Under the pieces are notes generated by a model, which was given only the letters and a program-made list of their open reading frames with translations, did no database searches and was not told the origin of the DNA. From Nocardioides zeae (GTDB taxonomy: Bacteria; Actinomycetota; Actinomycetes; Propionibacteriales; Nocardioidaceae): a stretch of DNA of 64,000 nucleotides. The translations under genes and the position numbers were made by a program. The DNA is taken from assembly GCF_030818655.1 (NCBI RefSeq), contig NZ_JAUTAN010000001.1, forward strand, positions 1,364,001 through 1,428,000. The letters run 5' to 3'. This document shows, in pieces, positions 36,044 through 44,477 of this stretch (the first letter of the stretch is position 1; every line of letters starts with the position of its first letter).

Positions 36044-36088
36044 GTCGTGGTGCCCGACCTGCGGAAAGTGGTGGTCTCACACCACGAC
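36044..36088 (+). repeat. Isolated copy of the 45-nt GTCGTGGTG/CACCACGAC hairpin
   Basis: Same 45-nt length and 9-bp outer stem as the four copies in the 20.9-21.7 kb array, but the inner stem is changed on both sides (GACC ... GGTC here; AGGCC ... GGCCT there). It lies 17 bp after the ABC-F stop, between convergent genes, where it may act as a bidirectional terminator. Confidence 0.8.
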
Positions 36089-36118
36089 CGGGGCATGGAG
36101 CGGGGAGGAGGAGCGGGC

Positions 36119-37675
36119 TCAGCGCGGCACGGCCAGGCCCGTCGGTTCCTCCCGCCCGCGCAGGACCTCCTCGCCGTCGGCGCGCCAGCGCGCTGCCTCG
36201 TCCTCGTCGGCGGCGGCGATCGAGGCCGCGGCGGCCAGCACCAGCCCGGGACGCTTCTTGGCGAGCTCGGTGAGCCGGGCCGCGGAGTTCACGGCGTCGC
36301 CGATGACGGTGTACTCGAACCGGCGCTCGTCGCCCACGTTGCCCGCGACGGCCTCGCCGGTCGCGACGCCGACCCCGGCCCTGATCTCCGGCACCTCCTC
36401 CGCTAGCCGTACGGCGATGGCACGCGCCGCCCGGAGCGCCGCCGTGGCGTGGTCGTCCCGTGGGACGGGGGCGCCGAAGACGGCGAGCACCGCGTCGCCC
36501 ATGAACTTGTTGACGAGCCCGCCGGCCCGGTCGACCTCGTCGACCACGACCGCGCAGAACCGGTTGAGCACCGTGACGACGTCCTGCGGCTCGAGGCGGG
36601 TCGCCATGGCGGTCGAGCCCATGAGGTCGACGAAGAGCACGGAGACGACGCGCGTCTCCCCGCCGAGCTCGACGTCGGCGCTCACGGCGGCGGCCGCCAC
36701 CTCCTGGCCGACGTGGCGTCCGAACAGGTCGCGGATCCGCTCGCGCTCCCGGAGGCCGGCCGCCATCCGGTTGAAGCCGCTCTGCAGGTGGCCGATCTCC
36801 GTGGCGTCGTACACCGGGATGACGACGTCGAGCCGGCCGTCCTCGACCGCGGCGAGCGCCTGGCGCACGGAGGCGAGCGGCGCCACGATCGAGCGTGACG
36901 TGAGCCCGATTATCATGTAGCCGAACAGGAGCACGACACCGCCGAGCACGAGGCACAGGACCCCCAGCCGGGTCAGGTCGACCTGGTCGTCGCCGGACAG
37001 GGCGAGGATGCCGCAGAGCATGAGGACGGCCACGGGGACCCCGGTGCCGAGCACCCAGAACAGGATGAGGCGGCGGTGCACCCCCGAGGTGCGGCCCACG
37101 GGCGGCGGCCCCTGGACCAGGGCGCGCGCCGTGATGGGCCGCAGGATGAACTCGGTCCACAGGTAGGAGATCGCGCAGACGAGCACGCCCGCGACGGTCA
37201 CGGCGATGCCCTCGGTCAGCGCCATCTCCGGCTGCAGCCACAGCGGGAGCACGGTGAAGAGGACGACGCCGCCGGCCCAGAGCACGCCCTGGCGCGCCAG
37301 GGCGAGGCGCGGCGCCCGCAGGGTGGCCCGCACCTCCTCCTCCCGGGGCGGCCGGTCCTCCCGCGCCCAGGTGAGCACGCGCAGCAGTCCCCGCGTGATC
37401 GTGAGGACGCCGACCACGGCGGCGGCAGCGACGTACACGGGGACCGCGATCGCGTGGGCCAGCCAGTAGGCGCCGGAGACGGGCTCCGAGGGCCGCACGA
37501 GCAGGAGCAGGGCCGCTACGACGACGGCGCCGATGAGGTTGGCCACGAGCAGCACGGCGGTGAGGAGGAGCTGCACCCGCACGCGGAGGGACCGGATGTT
37601 CTCGTCGGGGCGGCCGAGCAGGCGCGACCCGTACGCCGCGGCAGCGACGGACGGTTCGGTGCTCACGGTTCGCAT
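36119..37675 (-). CDS. Membrane-bound class III adenylate/guanylate cyclase with HAMP domain
   Basis: A 518-aa protein: about six transmembrane helices (residues 35-60, 70-92, 130-146, 157-176, 202-225, 238-258), a HAMP linker (about 260-315) and a C-terminal cyclase domain (about 342-510). Metal aspartates D350 (VLFVDLMGST) and D394 (NKFMGDAVLAVFGAP), purine-specifying K390 and D460 (YTVIGDAVNSAARL), N463 and R467 are all there, so the enzyme should be active, with Lys/Asp favouring ATP. The layout matches the Rv1318c-Rv1320c/Rv3645 family. The start is uncertain: ATG 37675, or GTG 37666, which lies 7 nt after a TACGAT -10 box and fits the leaderless pattern. Confidence 0.9.
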   Translation of the reverse strand: MRTVSTEPSVAAAAYGSRLLGRPDENIRSLRVRVQLLLTAVLLVANLIGAVVVAALLLLVRPSEPVSGAYWLAHAIAVPVYVAAAAVVGVLTITRGLLRVLTWAREDRPPREEEVRATLRAPRLALARQGVLWAGGVVLFTVLPLWLQPEMALTEGIAVTVAGVLVCAISYLWTEFILRPITARALVQGPPPVGRTSGVHRRLILFWVLGTGVPVAVLMLCGILALSGDDQVDLTRLGVLCLVLGGVVLLFGYMIIGLTSRSIVAPLASVRQALAAVEDGRLDVVIPVYDATEIGHLQSGFNRMAAGLRERERIRDLFGRHVGQEVAAAAVSADVELGGETRVVSVLFVDLMGSTAMATRLEPQDVVTVLNRFCAVVVDEVDRAGGLVNKFMGDAVLAVFGAPVPRDDHATAALRAARAIAVRLAEEVPEIRAGVGVATGEAVAGNVGDERRFEYTVIGDAVNSAARLTELAKKRPGLVLAAAASIAAADEDEAARWRADGEEVLRGREEPTGLAVPR

Positions 37676-37739
37676 CGTAGGGTCAGGAGCGGCAGCGGTG
37701 AGCGGGAACACGCGACGCGCCGCGACGGTTGGGAGGGTC

Positions 37740-39635
37740 ATGTCAGGGATGTCGGGGATGGGCGCGTCGTGGCGGCACCTGCGCACCGACCGCTCCGCGG
37801 TGTCGACGAAGGTCGACCGCGTCGTCGTACGGCGCGTGCTCGGCGCGGCGCGGCCCCACCGGCGCGTGCTGGGCTGGTTCGGCGGCGTCACCGTGCTCGA
37901 CGCCCTCCTCGTGGTGGTCACCCCGCTGCTCGTGCAGCGCCTCGTGGACGACGGCATCGTCGCCGGCGACCTGCGGGTCGTGGGGGTGGTCGCCGGGCTG
38001 ATGGCCCTCACCGCCGTGGTCGACGCGGTGCTGGGCGTGCTCGGCGGGTGGTTGTCGGCCCGCCTGGGCGAGGGACTCATCTACGACCTGCGACGGCAGG
38101 TGTTCGCCCACGTGCAGCGCCAGGGCCTGGCGTTCTTCACCCGCACCCAGACCGGGGCACTCGTGTCGCGGCTCAACAACGACGTCGTCGGCGCGCAGAA
38201 GGCGTTCACGAGCGTGCTGTCGAGCGCCGTGTCCAACACGGTCGCGGTCGTCGTCGTGGGCATCACCATGGTGGCGCTCAGCTGGCAGGTCACCCTGCTC
38301 TGCCTGCTGATGTTCCCGCTGCTCTTCGGGGTGTCGCGCTGGGTCGGGGCCCGGCTGGCCGGACTGACCCGGCGGCAGATGGACGGCAACGCCGACCTCG
38401 GCAACATGATGACGGAGCGCTTCAACGTCGGCGGCGCGATGCTGCTCAAGCTGTTCGGCCGCCGGCCGGAGGAGGACGCCCTGTTCGCCGGCAAGGCGGA
38501 GGTCGTGCGCGGGCTGGGCGTCCGGATCGCGCTCCTGACCCGCCTCTTCGCCGCCGCCATGATGCTCGTGCCCGCGATGGCCACGGCGCTGGTCTACGGC
38601 GTGGGCGGCTACCTCGTGGTCCGGGGGGAGCTCACGCTCGGCACCCTGCTGGCCCTCGCGACGCTGCTGCTCCGCCTGCTCGGCCCGCTGCAGGGCCTCT
38701 CCAACGTGCGCGTGGACGTCATGACGGCGCTCGTCAGCTTCGAGCGCGTCTTCGAGGTGCTCGACCTGCCGGCCAGCGTCCCCGAGCGGGCCGACGCCGT
38801 GCCGCTGCCGCGGCACGAGGGCGCGGGCGGGATCCGGCTCGAGCTCGACCACGTCTCGTTCGCCTACCCGAACGCGGCCGGCACGACCCTGGCCTCGCTG
38901 GAGACCGTGTCGTCGCCCGACCGCAACGGGGGCGGTCAGGTGCTCCACGACGTGACGTTCGTGGCCGAGGCGGGGGAGAAGGTCGCCCTGGTGGGTCCCT
39001 CGGGCGCGGGCAAGACGACCATCACCCACCTCGTGGCGCGGCTCTACGACGTCGACGCCGGCACCGTGCGCCTCGCCGGCCACGACGTGCGGAGCGTGAC
39101 CCTGGACTCGCTCGAGGACGCCGTGGGCTACGTGACGCAGGACGCCCACCTCTTCCACGACACGATCGGCGCCAACCTGCGCTACGCGCGGCCCTCCGCC
39201 ACCGACCCCGAGATCTGGGCGGCGCTCGACGCCGCGCGCGTGGGGGACCTGGTGCGGTCGCTGCCGAGCGGGCTCGACACGGTGGTCGGCGACCGGGGCT
39301 ACCGCCTCTCCGGCGGTGAGCGGCAGCGCCTGGCGATCGCGCGCCTGCTGCTGAAGGCGCCCCCGCTCGTCGTGCTCGACGAGGCGACGGCCCACCTCGA
39401 CGGCGGCTCGGAGCAGGCGGTGCAGGAGGCGCTCGCGACCGCGCTCGAGGGGCGCACGTCGCTGGTGATCGCCCATCGTCTCTCGACCGTCCGGGACGCC
39501 GACCAGATCCTCGTCGTCGACGGCGGGCGCATCGTGGAGAGCGGCACCCACACCGAGCTCCTGCTGCGCGACGGCCTCTACGCCCGGCTCCACGCCACGC
39601 AGCTCGTCGACGACGTCACGCCGACCGTGGCCTGA
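37740..39635 (+). CDS. ABC exporter, fused permease-ATPase (MsbA/LmrA-like half transporter)
   Basis: A 631-aa half-transporter. Six transmembrane helices span about residues 40-330, with the coupling region FFTRTQTGALVSRLNNDV. The nucleotide-binding domain follows: Walker A GPSGAGKTT at 419-427, GYVTQDAHLFHDTIGANLRYA, signature RLSGGERQRLAIARLLL and VVLDEATAHLDGGSEQAVQEAL. It probably works as a homodimer. Start choice is ATG 37740 close behind GGGAGGG; further ATGs at 37749 and 37758 are possible. It is divergent from the cyclase gene, and the substrate is unknown. An insertion between the two halves (LASLETVSSPDRNGGGQ) interrupts the early NBD strand pair. Confidence 0.93.
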   Translation: MSGMSGMGASWRHLRTDRSAVSTKVDRVVVRRVLGAARPHRRVLGWFGGVTVLDALLVVVTPLLVQRLVDDGIVAGDLRVVGVVAGLMALTAVVDAVLGVLGGWLSARLGEGLIYDLRRQVFAHVQRQGLAFFTRTQTGALVSRLNNDVVGAQKAFTSVLSSAVSNTVAVVVVGITMVALSWQVTLLCLLMFPLLFGVSRWVGARLAGLTRRQMDGNADLGNMMTERFNVGGAMLLKLFGRRPEEDALFAGKAEVVRGLGVRIALLTRLFAAAMMLVPAMATALVYGVGGYLVVRGELTLGTLLALATLLLRLLGPLQGLSNVRVDVMTALVSFERVFEVLDLPASVPERADAVPLPRHEGAGGIRLELDHVSFAYPNAAGTTLASLETVSSPDRNGGGQVLHDVTFVAEAGEKVALVGPSGAGKTTITHLVARLYDVDAGTVRLAGHDVRSVTLDSLEDAVGYVTQDAHLFHDTIGANLRYARPSATDPEIWAALDAARVGDLVRSLPSGLDTVVGDRGYRLSGGERQRLAIARLLLKAPPLVVLDEATAHLDGGSEQAVQEALATALEGRTSLVIAHRLSTVRDADQILVVDGGRIVESGTHTELLLRDGLYARLHATQLVDDVTPTVA

Positions 39636-39662
39636 TCCCGCGGCGTACGCCGGCGCGTCGGG

Positions 39663-40517
39663 TCAGCCGCGGCGGCTCGCCTCGCGCTCGGCGCGGATCC
39701 GGGCCTGGATCTCCGCCTGCTGGCGCTCCTGCGCCTCGACGCGGGCGCGCTTCTCCGCCCGCAGACGGTCGCGGCGGGCCGGGCCGCCGCGGACCTCGTC
39801 GTACATCAGGTAGAAGAAGCCGAAGACGGCCAGCGCGCCGAAGAACCACCACTGCAGGCCGTAGAAGAAGTGCGGACCCTCGTCGAGCTCGGGGAGCGGC
39901 GGTGGCACGAGCGGGTCCGCCGCGGCGGGGGTCTCCTCCGCGAGGTCGACGAACCCGCCGAGGAGGTCGAGGTCGAGCGCCTGCCCGATCGCGTCCGACG
40001 AGATCGCGCGCGTGGACTGCGTGTCCGTGACCTCGGTGCTGCGGCCCTCGGCGTCGCTCCGCGCGTAGCCGACGATCTCGACCTCGCCGCCGGGCGAGTC
40101 GGGGAGGGCGTCGGGGTCCGAGCCCGCGAGGTCGCCCGAGTTCTCGGTCGCCATCCACCCGCGGTCGACGAGCACGCTCGTGCCGTCGTCGAGCCGCAGG
40201 GGGACCACGATGTCGGCGCCCGGCTGGCCGTCGCGGGTGCGGTACCGCACCACGACCGTGTTGGCCACGTCGTAGGTGCCCGTCGCCGTCACGGCGGTCC
40301 ACTCGTCCTCGGCGTCGACGTCGCCGCCCGGCGACATGATCTGGCCGACGTCGACGGTGCGCCCCTCGTTGCGCTCGACGATGGCGTTGCGCTCGCGGCG
40401 GTCGTCGAGGCGGTGGAACTGCCACTGCCCGAGGAGGTACGCGACGTAGGTCAGCAGGACGACCGTGATGCCGAAGAGGATCCAGCGCCGGGAGAGCAGG
40501 AAGCGGAAGGAGCCCAC
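39663..40517 (-). CDS. SURF1 family cytochrome oxidase assembly protein
   Basis: A 284-aa membrane protein with the SURF1 plan: a first transmembrane helix at about 12-31 (RWILFGITVVLLTYVAYLLGQWQFHRLDDR, with the conserved W-Q-x-x-R region), a large extracytoplasmic domain (VPLRLDDGTSVLVDRGWMA), and a second helix HFFYGLQWWFFGALAVFGFFYLMYDEV. The C-terminus is a charged coil rich in Arg/Glu/Gln. It assists aa3 oxidase maturation, with ctaB and ctaA elsewhere in the window. A TAGCCT box lies 6 nt before the GTG start (leaderless pattern). Confidence 0.92.
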   Translation of the reverse strand: MGSFRFLLSRRWILFGITVVLLTYVAYLLGQWQFHRLDDRRERNAIVERNEGRTVDVGQIMSPGGDVDAEDEWTAVTATGTYDVANTVVVRYRTRDGQPGADIVVPLRLDDGTSVLVDRGWMATENSGDLAGSDPDALPDSPGGEVEIVGYARSDAEGRSTEVTDTQSTRAISSDAIGQALDLDLLGGFVDLAEETPAAADPLVPPPLPELDEGPHFFYGLQWWFFGALAVFGFFYLMYDEVRGGPARRDRLRAEKRARVEAQERQQAEIQARIRAEREASRRG

Positions 40518-40572
40518 CCCCAGAGGCTACTCGCCGACGGCCCGGCGCCCGGCAGGCGCCTATCCTTGGCCC

Positions 40573-41628
40573 ATGACCGACCTCGTCGACCTGCCGACCC
40601 CCGTGGCGCACGCGCGCCCGGGGACGGAGCGCGGGCTCGTGGACCGGCACGGTCGCGTCGCGACGGACCTGCGGGTCTCGCTCACCGACCGCTGCAACCT
40701 GCGCTGCTCCTACTGCATGCCGCCCGAGGGGCTCGAGTGGCTGCCGGGCGAGGACGTGCTCACCGACGAGGAGGTCGTCCGGCTCGTGACCATCGCGGCC
40801 GAGCACCTGGGGGTGCGGGAGGTGCGGTTCACGGGCGGCGAGCCGCTGGTACGCCGCGGGCTCGTCACCATCGTCGACGAGGTCCACCGGGCCGCGCCGC
40901 AGCTGGAGCTCTCGCTCACCACCAACGCGCTCGGCCTCGCCCGCACGGCGCCCGCCCTGGCGGCCGCCGGCCTCACCCGGGTCAACGTGAGCCTCGACAG
41001 CATCCGTCCCGAGTCCTACGCCGCGCTCACGCGCCGCGACCGGCTCCACGACGCGCTCGCCGGGATCGAGGCCGCGGCGGCCGCAGGCCTCAGCCCCGTC
41101 AAGGTCAACGCGGTGCTGCTCCGTGGGGTCAACGACGGCGAGGCGCCCGAGCTCGTGCGGTGGGCGCTGGCCGCCGGGCACGAGCTGCGTTTCATCGAGC
41201 AGATGCCGCTGGACGCGCAGCACGGCTGGTCGCGGGACACGATGGTGACCGCCGACGAGATCCTCGCGGCCCTCGAGGCGGCCTTCGACGTGCGACCCGA
41301 CGACGAGGCACGGGGGAGCGCGCCGGCCGAGCGCTTCGTGGTCGACGCCGGCAACGGGCTCCGCGGCCGGGTGGGGGTCATCGCCTCGGTGACACGGCCG
41401 TTCTGCGGCGACTGCGACCGCGTCCGGCTCACCGCCGACGGCCAGGTGCGCAACTGCCTCTTCGCCCGGGGGGAGTCCGACCTGCGGGGTGCGCTCCGCG
41501 ACGGAGCCTCGGACGCGACGATCGCGGACCTCTGGCGACGGGCGATGTGGCCCAAGGCGCCCGGCCACGGGATCGACGACCCGACGTTCCTGCAGCCGGC
41601 GCGGCCGATGTCGGCCATCGGGGGCTGA
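40573..41628 (+). CDS. moaA: MoaA, GTP 3',8-cyclase
   Basis: Radical SAM enzyme of the first step of molybdenum cofactor synthesis, 351 aa. The N-terminal SAM cluster is in DRCNLRCSYCMPPEGL (CxxxCxxC); the C-terminal GTP-site cluster is FCGDCDRVRLTADGQVRNCLF (three Cys). FTGGEPLVRRGL and TNALGLARTAPALAAAGL are typical. The C-terminal GG (MSAIGG) essential for activity is present. TATCCT stands exactly 6 nt before the ATG. No other moa/moe genes are nearby, so partner enzymes must be encoded elsewhere. Confidence 0.96.
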   Translation: MTDLVDLPTPVAHARPGTERGLVDRHGRVATDLRVSLTDRCNLRCSYCMPPEGLEWLPGEDVLTDEEVVRLVTIAAEHLGVREVRFTGGEPLVRRGLVTIVDEVHRAAPQLELSLTTNALGLARTAPALAAAGLTRVNVSLDSIRPESYAALTRRDRLHDALAGIEAAAAAGLSPVKVNAVLLRGVNDGEAPELVRWALAAGHELRFIEQMPLDAQHGWSRDTMVTADEILAALEAAFDVRPDDEARGSAPAERFVVDAGNGLRGRVGVIASVTRPFCGDCDRVRLTADGQVRNCLFARGESDLRGALRDGASDATIADLWRRAMWPKAPGHGIDDPTFLQPARPMSAIGG

Positions 41629-41635
41629 GCCCCGG

Positions 41636-41896
41636 TCAGCCGTCCTCCGGCGCCAGGTCGCCGACCGGCACCGTGTCGCGGAGGAACCCGCGCGACCCGA
41701 GGAAGTCCGCCAGCGACGCGCGGTGGTCGTCGCACGCGAGCCACACCTTGCGACGCTCCGGCGTGTGGAGGCGGGGGTTGTTCCACCGGTGGGCCCACAC
41801 GGCGACCGCGCGGCAGCCGCGCGACGAGCACAGCGGGGCGGCCGTGTCCTCCGCGGTGCCGTCGGGCCCGCCGCCGAGCCCGGCGAAGATGCTCAC
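41636..41896 (-). CDS. Small conserved Cys-rich protein (zinc-binding type)
   Basis: An 86-aa product of a GTG that overlaps the DUF3099 stop (GTGA), starting VSIFAGLGGGPDG. It contains CSSRGC and, after the conserved AHRWNNPRLHTPERRKVWLACDDH stretch, a C-x2-H, so a single zinc site (C-x4-C ... C-x2-H) is likely. Homologues in Streptomyces are, as I recall, labelled acetone carboxylase without good reason; no enzymatic motif is visible. The role is unknown, and the pairing with DUF3099 and moaA is conserved in actinobacteria from memory. Confidence 0.7.
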   Translation of the reverse strand: MSIFAGLGGGPDGTAEDTAAPLCSSRGCRAVAVWAHRWNNPRLHTPERRKVWLACDDHRASLADFLGSRGFLRDTVPVGDLAPEDG

Positions 41897-42249
41897 GCGG
41901 AGTCCCGCTCCTCGCGGGTCTGCCAGTCGCCGGCCTCGATGTGGATGGCCTGCCCGCCCGCGGGCAGCGCCGGGGCGTCGACCGGCTCCACCTCGAAGCC
42001 GTCGGAGCGCTGCGTGGTGACGTTGGCGGCCACGACCGCGAACCAGGGGAGGAAGACCGCGCCGGAGAGCAGCACCCACCGCAGCCAGCCCGGGCCGACG
42101 GCGTACGCACCGACGACGCACAGCGTGCGCACGGCCATCGCGAAGATGTAGCGGCGCTGGCGGCTGTCGAGGCTCTCGTCGGGGGCGGTCTGCGCCGTGG
42201 TGATGCGCACGGGCTCGTCCTTGGACGAGGTACGACGGAGCGACGGCAT
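41893..42249 (-). CDS. DUF3099 domain membrane protein
   Basis: A 118-aa protein with a short cytosolic N-terminus and a hydrophobic pair (RRYIFAMAVRTLCVVGAYAV and WLRWVLLSGAVFLPWFAVVAANV), i.e. two transmembrane helices, then an acidic tail. The SLDSRQRRYIFAMAVRTLC segment is characteristic of DUF3099. The ATG at 42249 lies 7 nt after TACGCT on the minus strand, a leaderless arrangement. Function unknown; translationally coupled to the small Cys-rich protein. Confidence 0.85.
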   Translation of the reverse strand: MPSLRRTSSKDEPVRITTAQTAPDESLDSRQRRYIFAMAVRTLCVVGAYAVGPGWLRWVLLSGAVFLPWFAVVAANVTTQRSDGFEVEPVDAPALPAGGQAIHIEAGDWQTREERDSA

Positions 42250-42337
42250 GGCCCCCAGCGTACGTCGGTAGCATCACGACACCAGCGGACGCGGTGTGAC
42301 CTGTCCGCGCCCGAACGCACAGCCACGAGGAGCCACC

Positions 42338-42550
42338 ATGACGGACCGCACCTACCGCATCTCCGAGATCGTCGGAACCTCCCCGGAGGGCGTGGACCAG
42401 GCCATCCGCAACGGCATCGCGCGCGCCGGCAAGACGCTGCGCCACCTGGACTGGTTCGAGGTCACGCAGGTGCGTGGCCACGTGAAGGACGGGCAGGTCG
42501 ACCACTTCCAGGTGTCCCTCAAGGTGGGCTTCCGCCTCGAGGACGAGTGA
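42338..42550 (+). CDS. Dodecin, flavin-binding storage protein
   Basis: A 70-aa protein starting MTDRTYRISEIVGTSPEGVDQAIRN with GAGGAG upstream. The dodecin pattern ISEIVGTSPEGVDQAI and RHLDWFEVTQVRGHV, with the Trp that stacks on the isoalloxazine ring, is clear. It forms a dodecamer that stores flavin (FMN in actinobacterial members). An earlier in-frame ATG at 42296 lacks a ribosome site and is rejected. Confidence 0.93.
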   Translation: MTDRTYRISEIVGTSPEGVDQAIRNGIARAGKTLRHLDWFEVTQVRGHVKDGQVDHFQVSLKVGFRLEDE

Positions 42551-42586
42551 CCCGTGGGCGCTCGTCGCGCCCGCCCGCACCCCGGG

Positions 42587-42624
42587 ACCTCCCGGTCGCG
42601 CCTCGCCGCGCGGCCGGGAGGTTT
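42587..42624 (+). terminator. Terminator hairpin after the dodecin gene
   Basis: Perfect ACCTCCCGG/CCGGGAGGT outer stem (42587-42595 with 42614-42622) around an 18-nt self-pairing loop, followed by TTT. It ends the dodecin transcript before the fabG promoter. Confidence 0.65.
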
Positions 42625-42660
42625 ATGCGTACTTCCGGGTAAGCACTAGCGTCACCGGTC

Positions 42661-43392
42661 GTGACCGACACTGCCCAGAACGGCGCCCCCGGGCGCATCG
42701 TCCTCGTCACCGGCGGCAACCGCGGCATCGGCCGCGCCATCGCCGAGGCGTTCATCGCGCAGGGCGACCGCGTCGCCGTGACGACCCGGAACGGCGGTGC
42801 CCCCGACGGCGCGCTCGACGTGCGGTGCGACATCACCGACGCCGCACAGGTCGACGCCGCCTTCACCACCATCGAGGCCGAGCTCGGCCCGGTCGAGGTG
42901 CTCGTGGCGAACGCCGGCATCACCAAGGACACCCTGCTCCTGCGGATGAGCGACGAGGACTGGTCGTCGGTCATCGACACCAACCTCACGGGCTCCTACC
43001 GCCTCGTGCGCCGCGCCGCCAAGGGCATGCTGAAGCTGCGCCGCGGCCGGATCGTGCTCGTCTCGTCCGTCGTCGGGCTGCTGGGCTCGGCCGGCCAGGT
43101 CAACTACGCCGCCTCCAAGTCGGGGCTCGTCGGCATGGCCCGCTCGATCGCCCGTGAGCTGGGCAGCCGCTCCATCACCGCGAACGTGGTCGCTCCCGGC
43201 TTCGTCGAGACCGACATGACCGAGGTGCTCAGCGACGAGCAGCGCGCCGCCATCAAGGGCCAGGTGCCGCTCGGCCGCTACGCCCGCCCCGAGGAGGTCG
43301 CCGGCGCGGTGACCTGGCTGGCGAGCGAGCAGGCCGCCTACGTCACCGGGGCCGTCATCCCCGTCGACGGCGGCCTCGGCATGGGGCACTGA
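42661..43392 (+). CDS. fabG: FabG, 3-oxoacyl-ACP reductase (MabA-type)
   Basis: An NADPH-dependent SDR of 243 aa in fatty acid elongation. It shows the TGGNRGIG dinucleotide loop, NAG (VANAGITKD), the catalytic Ser in LVSSVVGLLG and the YAASKSG (YxxxK) motif, ending DGGLGMGH. Adjacent to fabI, as mabA-inhA in Mycobacterium. The GTG start lies 8 nt after a TAGCGT box and lacks a Shine-Dalgarno, so it is probably leaderless. Confidence 0.96.
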   Translation: MTDTAQNGAPGRIVLVTGGNRGIGRAIAEAFIAQGDRVAVTTRNGGAPDGALDVRCDITDAAQVDAAFTTIEAELGPVEVLVANAGITKDTLLLRMSDEDWSSVIDTNLTGSYRLVRRAAKGMLKLRRGRIVLVSSVVGLLGSAGQVNYAASKSGLVGMARSIARELGSRSITANVVAPGFVETDMTEVLSDEQRAAIKGQVPLGRYARPEEVAGAVTWLASEQAAYVTGAVIPVDGGLGMGH

Positions 43393-43469
43393 CCCACCCG
43401 CGCCACCACCCGCACGATCACCGCACGTCACCGCACGTCACCGCACCGCAGAGAGAAGGACACGCACAC

Positions 43470-44240
43470 ATGGGCATCCTCGAGGGCAAGCGCATCCTGG
43501 TCGCCGGCGTCACGATGGACTCGTCCATCGGGTTCGCCACGGCGAAGGTGGCGCAGGAGCAGGGCGCGACCGTCCTCATCTCCAACTTCGGCCGCGCGCT
43601 CGGCATCACGCGGCGCATCGCCAAGCGGCTTCCCGTCGAGCCGCCGGTGCTGGAGCTGGACGTGACCGACCCCGAGCACCTCGCGGGCCTCGAGGCCCAG
43701 GTGCGCGAGCACGTCGACGGGCTCGACGGCGTCGTGCACTCGATCGCCTACGGCAACCCGGAGACGCTGCTCGGCGGCCAGTTCCTCGACGGCCCCTGGG
43801 ACGACGTGGCGCAGGCGGTGCAGGTCTCGGCGTACTCGCTGAAGTCGCTCGCGACCGCCACCCGACCGCTGCTCTCCTCGGGCTCCTCCATCGTGGGCCT
43901 CACCTTCGACGCCACCGTGGCGTGGCCAGCCTACGACTGGATGGGCGTGGCGAAGGCCGGTCTCGAGTCGTGCTCGCGCTACCTGGCGCGCGACCTCGGC
44001 CCCGAGGGCATCCGCGTGAACCTCGTCTCGGCCGGCCCCCTGAAGACGCTCGCCGCGAAGGCCATCCCCGGCTTCGAGCGGCTCGAGCAGACGTGGGAGG
44101 ACCGCGCGCCGCTGGGCTGGGACAACGGCGACCAGGTGCCGACCGCCAAGGCCGTCGTGGCGCTGCTCTCGGACTTCTTCCCCGCGACCACGGGCGAGAT
44201 CGTCCACGTCGACGGCGGCTTCCACGCGATGGGCGCCTGA
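43470..44240 (+). CDS. fabI: FabI/InhA-type enoyl-ACP reductase
   Basis: NADH-dependent enoyl-ACP reductase, 256 aa. MGILEGKRILVAGVTMDSSIGFATAKVAQEQGA with the Ser-Ile-Gly dinucleotide loop, the catalytic Y-x6-K in AYDWMGVAK, and GPLKTLAAKAIPGF (substrate loop) mark FabI. The 77-bp gap before it has a duplicated CACCGCACGT and an AGAGAGAAGGA Shine-Dalgarno. It would be the isoniazid/triclosan target class. Confidence 0.96.
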   Translation: MGILEGKRILVAGVTMDSSIGFATAKVAQEQGATVLISNFGRALGITRRIAKRLPVEPPVLELDVTDPEHLAGLEAQVREHVDGLDGVVHSIAYGNPETLLGGQFLDGPWDDVAQAVQVSAYSLKSLATATRPLLSSGSSIVGLTFDATVAWPAYDWMGVAKAGLESCSRYLARDLGPEGIRVNLVSAGPLKTLAAKAIPGFERLEQTWEDRAPLGWDNGDQVPTAKAVVALLSDFFPATTGEIVHVDGGFHAMGA

Positions 44241-44477
44241 GATCCCTCAGGCCGCTGGGGCACCGCGCCGGGGGCGGGGGACACCCGGCCCACGGGGTGC
44301 GGGGCACCACACCAGTGCAGCCCCTCCCTCCCAGTCGGGGCTGCCGGCATGGTGCCCCGGGAGGCTGAGCCTCCCTCCCATGAGAGCGGGATCAGCGTAG
44401 CCCATCGCACCATCCCCGCACGCCCGATCGGTGGGTTGGGCGGACACGGCCTGGACCGCGGTGGGACATTGGACCCC
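44241..44477 (+). other. Structured intergenic region between fabI and sixA
   Basis: No ORF is supported in these 237 bp. At 44301-44375 there is a compact fold: outer stem GGGGCACCA/TGGTGCCCC (44301-44309 with 44350-44358), inner stem GCAGCCCC/GGGGCTGC (44317-44324 with 44337-44344), directly followed by GGGAGGC-TGA-GCCTCCC (44359-44375). All three stems are perfect. It could be a fabI terminator, a small RNA, or a leader of sixA; I match no known riboswitch. Confidence 0.55.

Noticed and set aside
37740..39635. Drug-resistance assignment for the ABC exporter and the ABC-F gene.
   Set aside because: Family membership is clear, but substrate or antibiotic specificity cannot be read from these sequences.
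41636..41896. Acetone carboxylase subunit.
   Set aside because: The label circulates for homologues, but 86 residues with a single zinc-type site cannot encode the enzyme and no partner subunits are present.
44301..44375. Known structured RNA (SRP RNA, SAM or cobalamin riboswitch, tmRNA, RNase P).
   Set aside because: None of the conserved core sequences I know for these classes could be found; only stems are evident.
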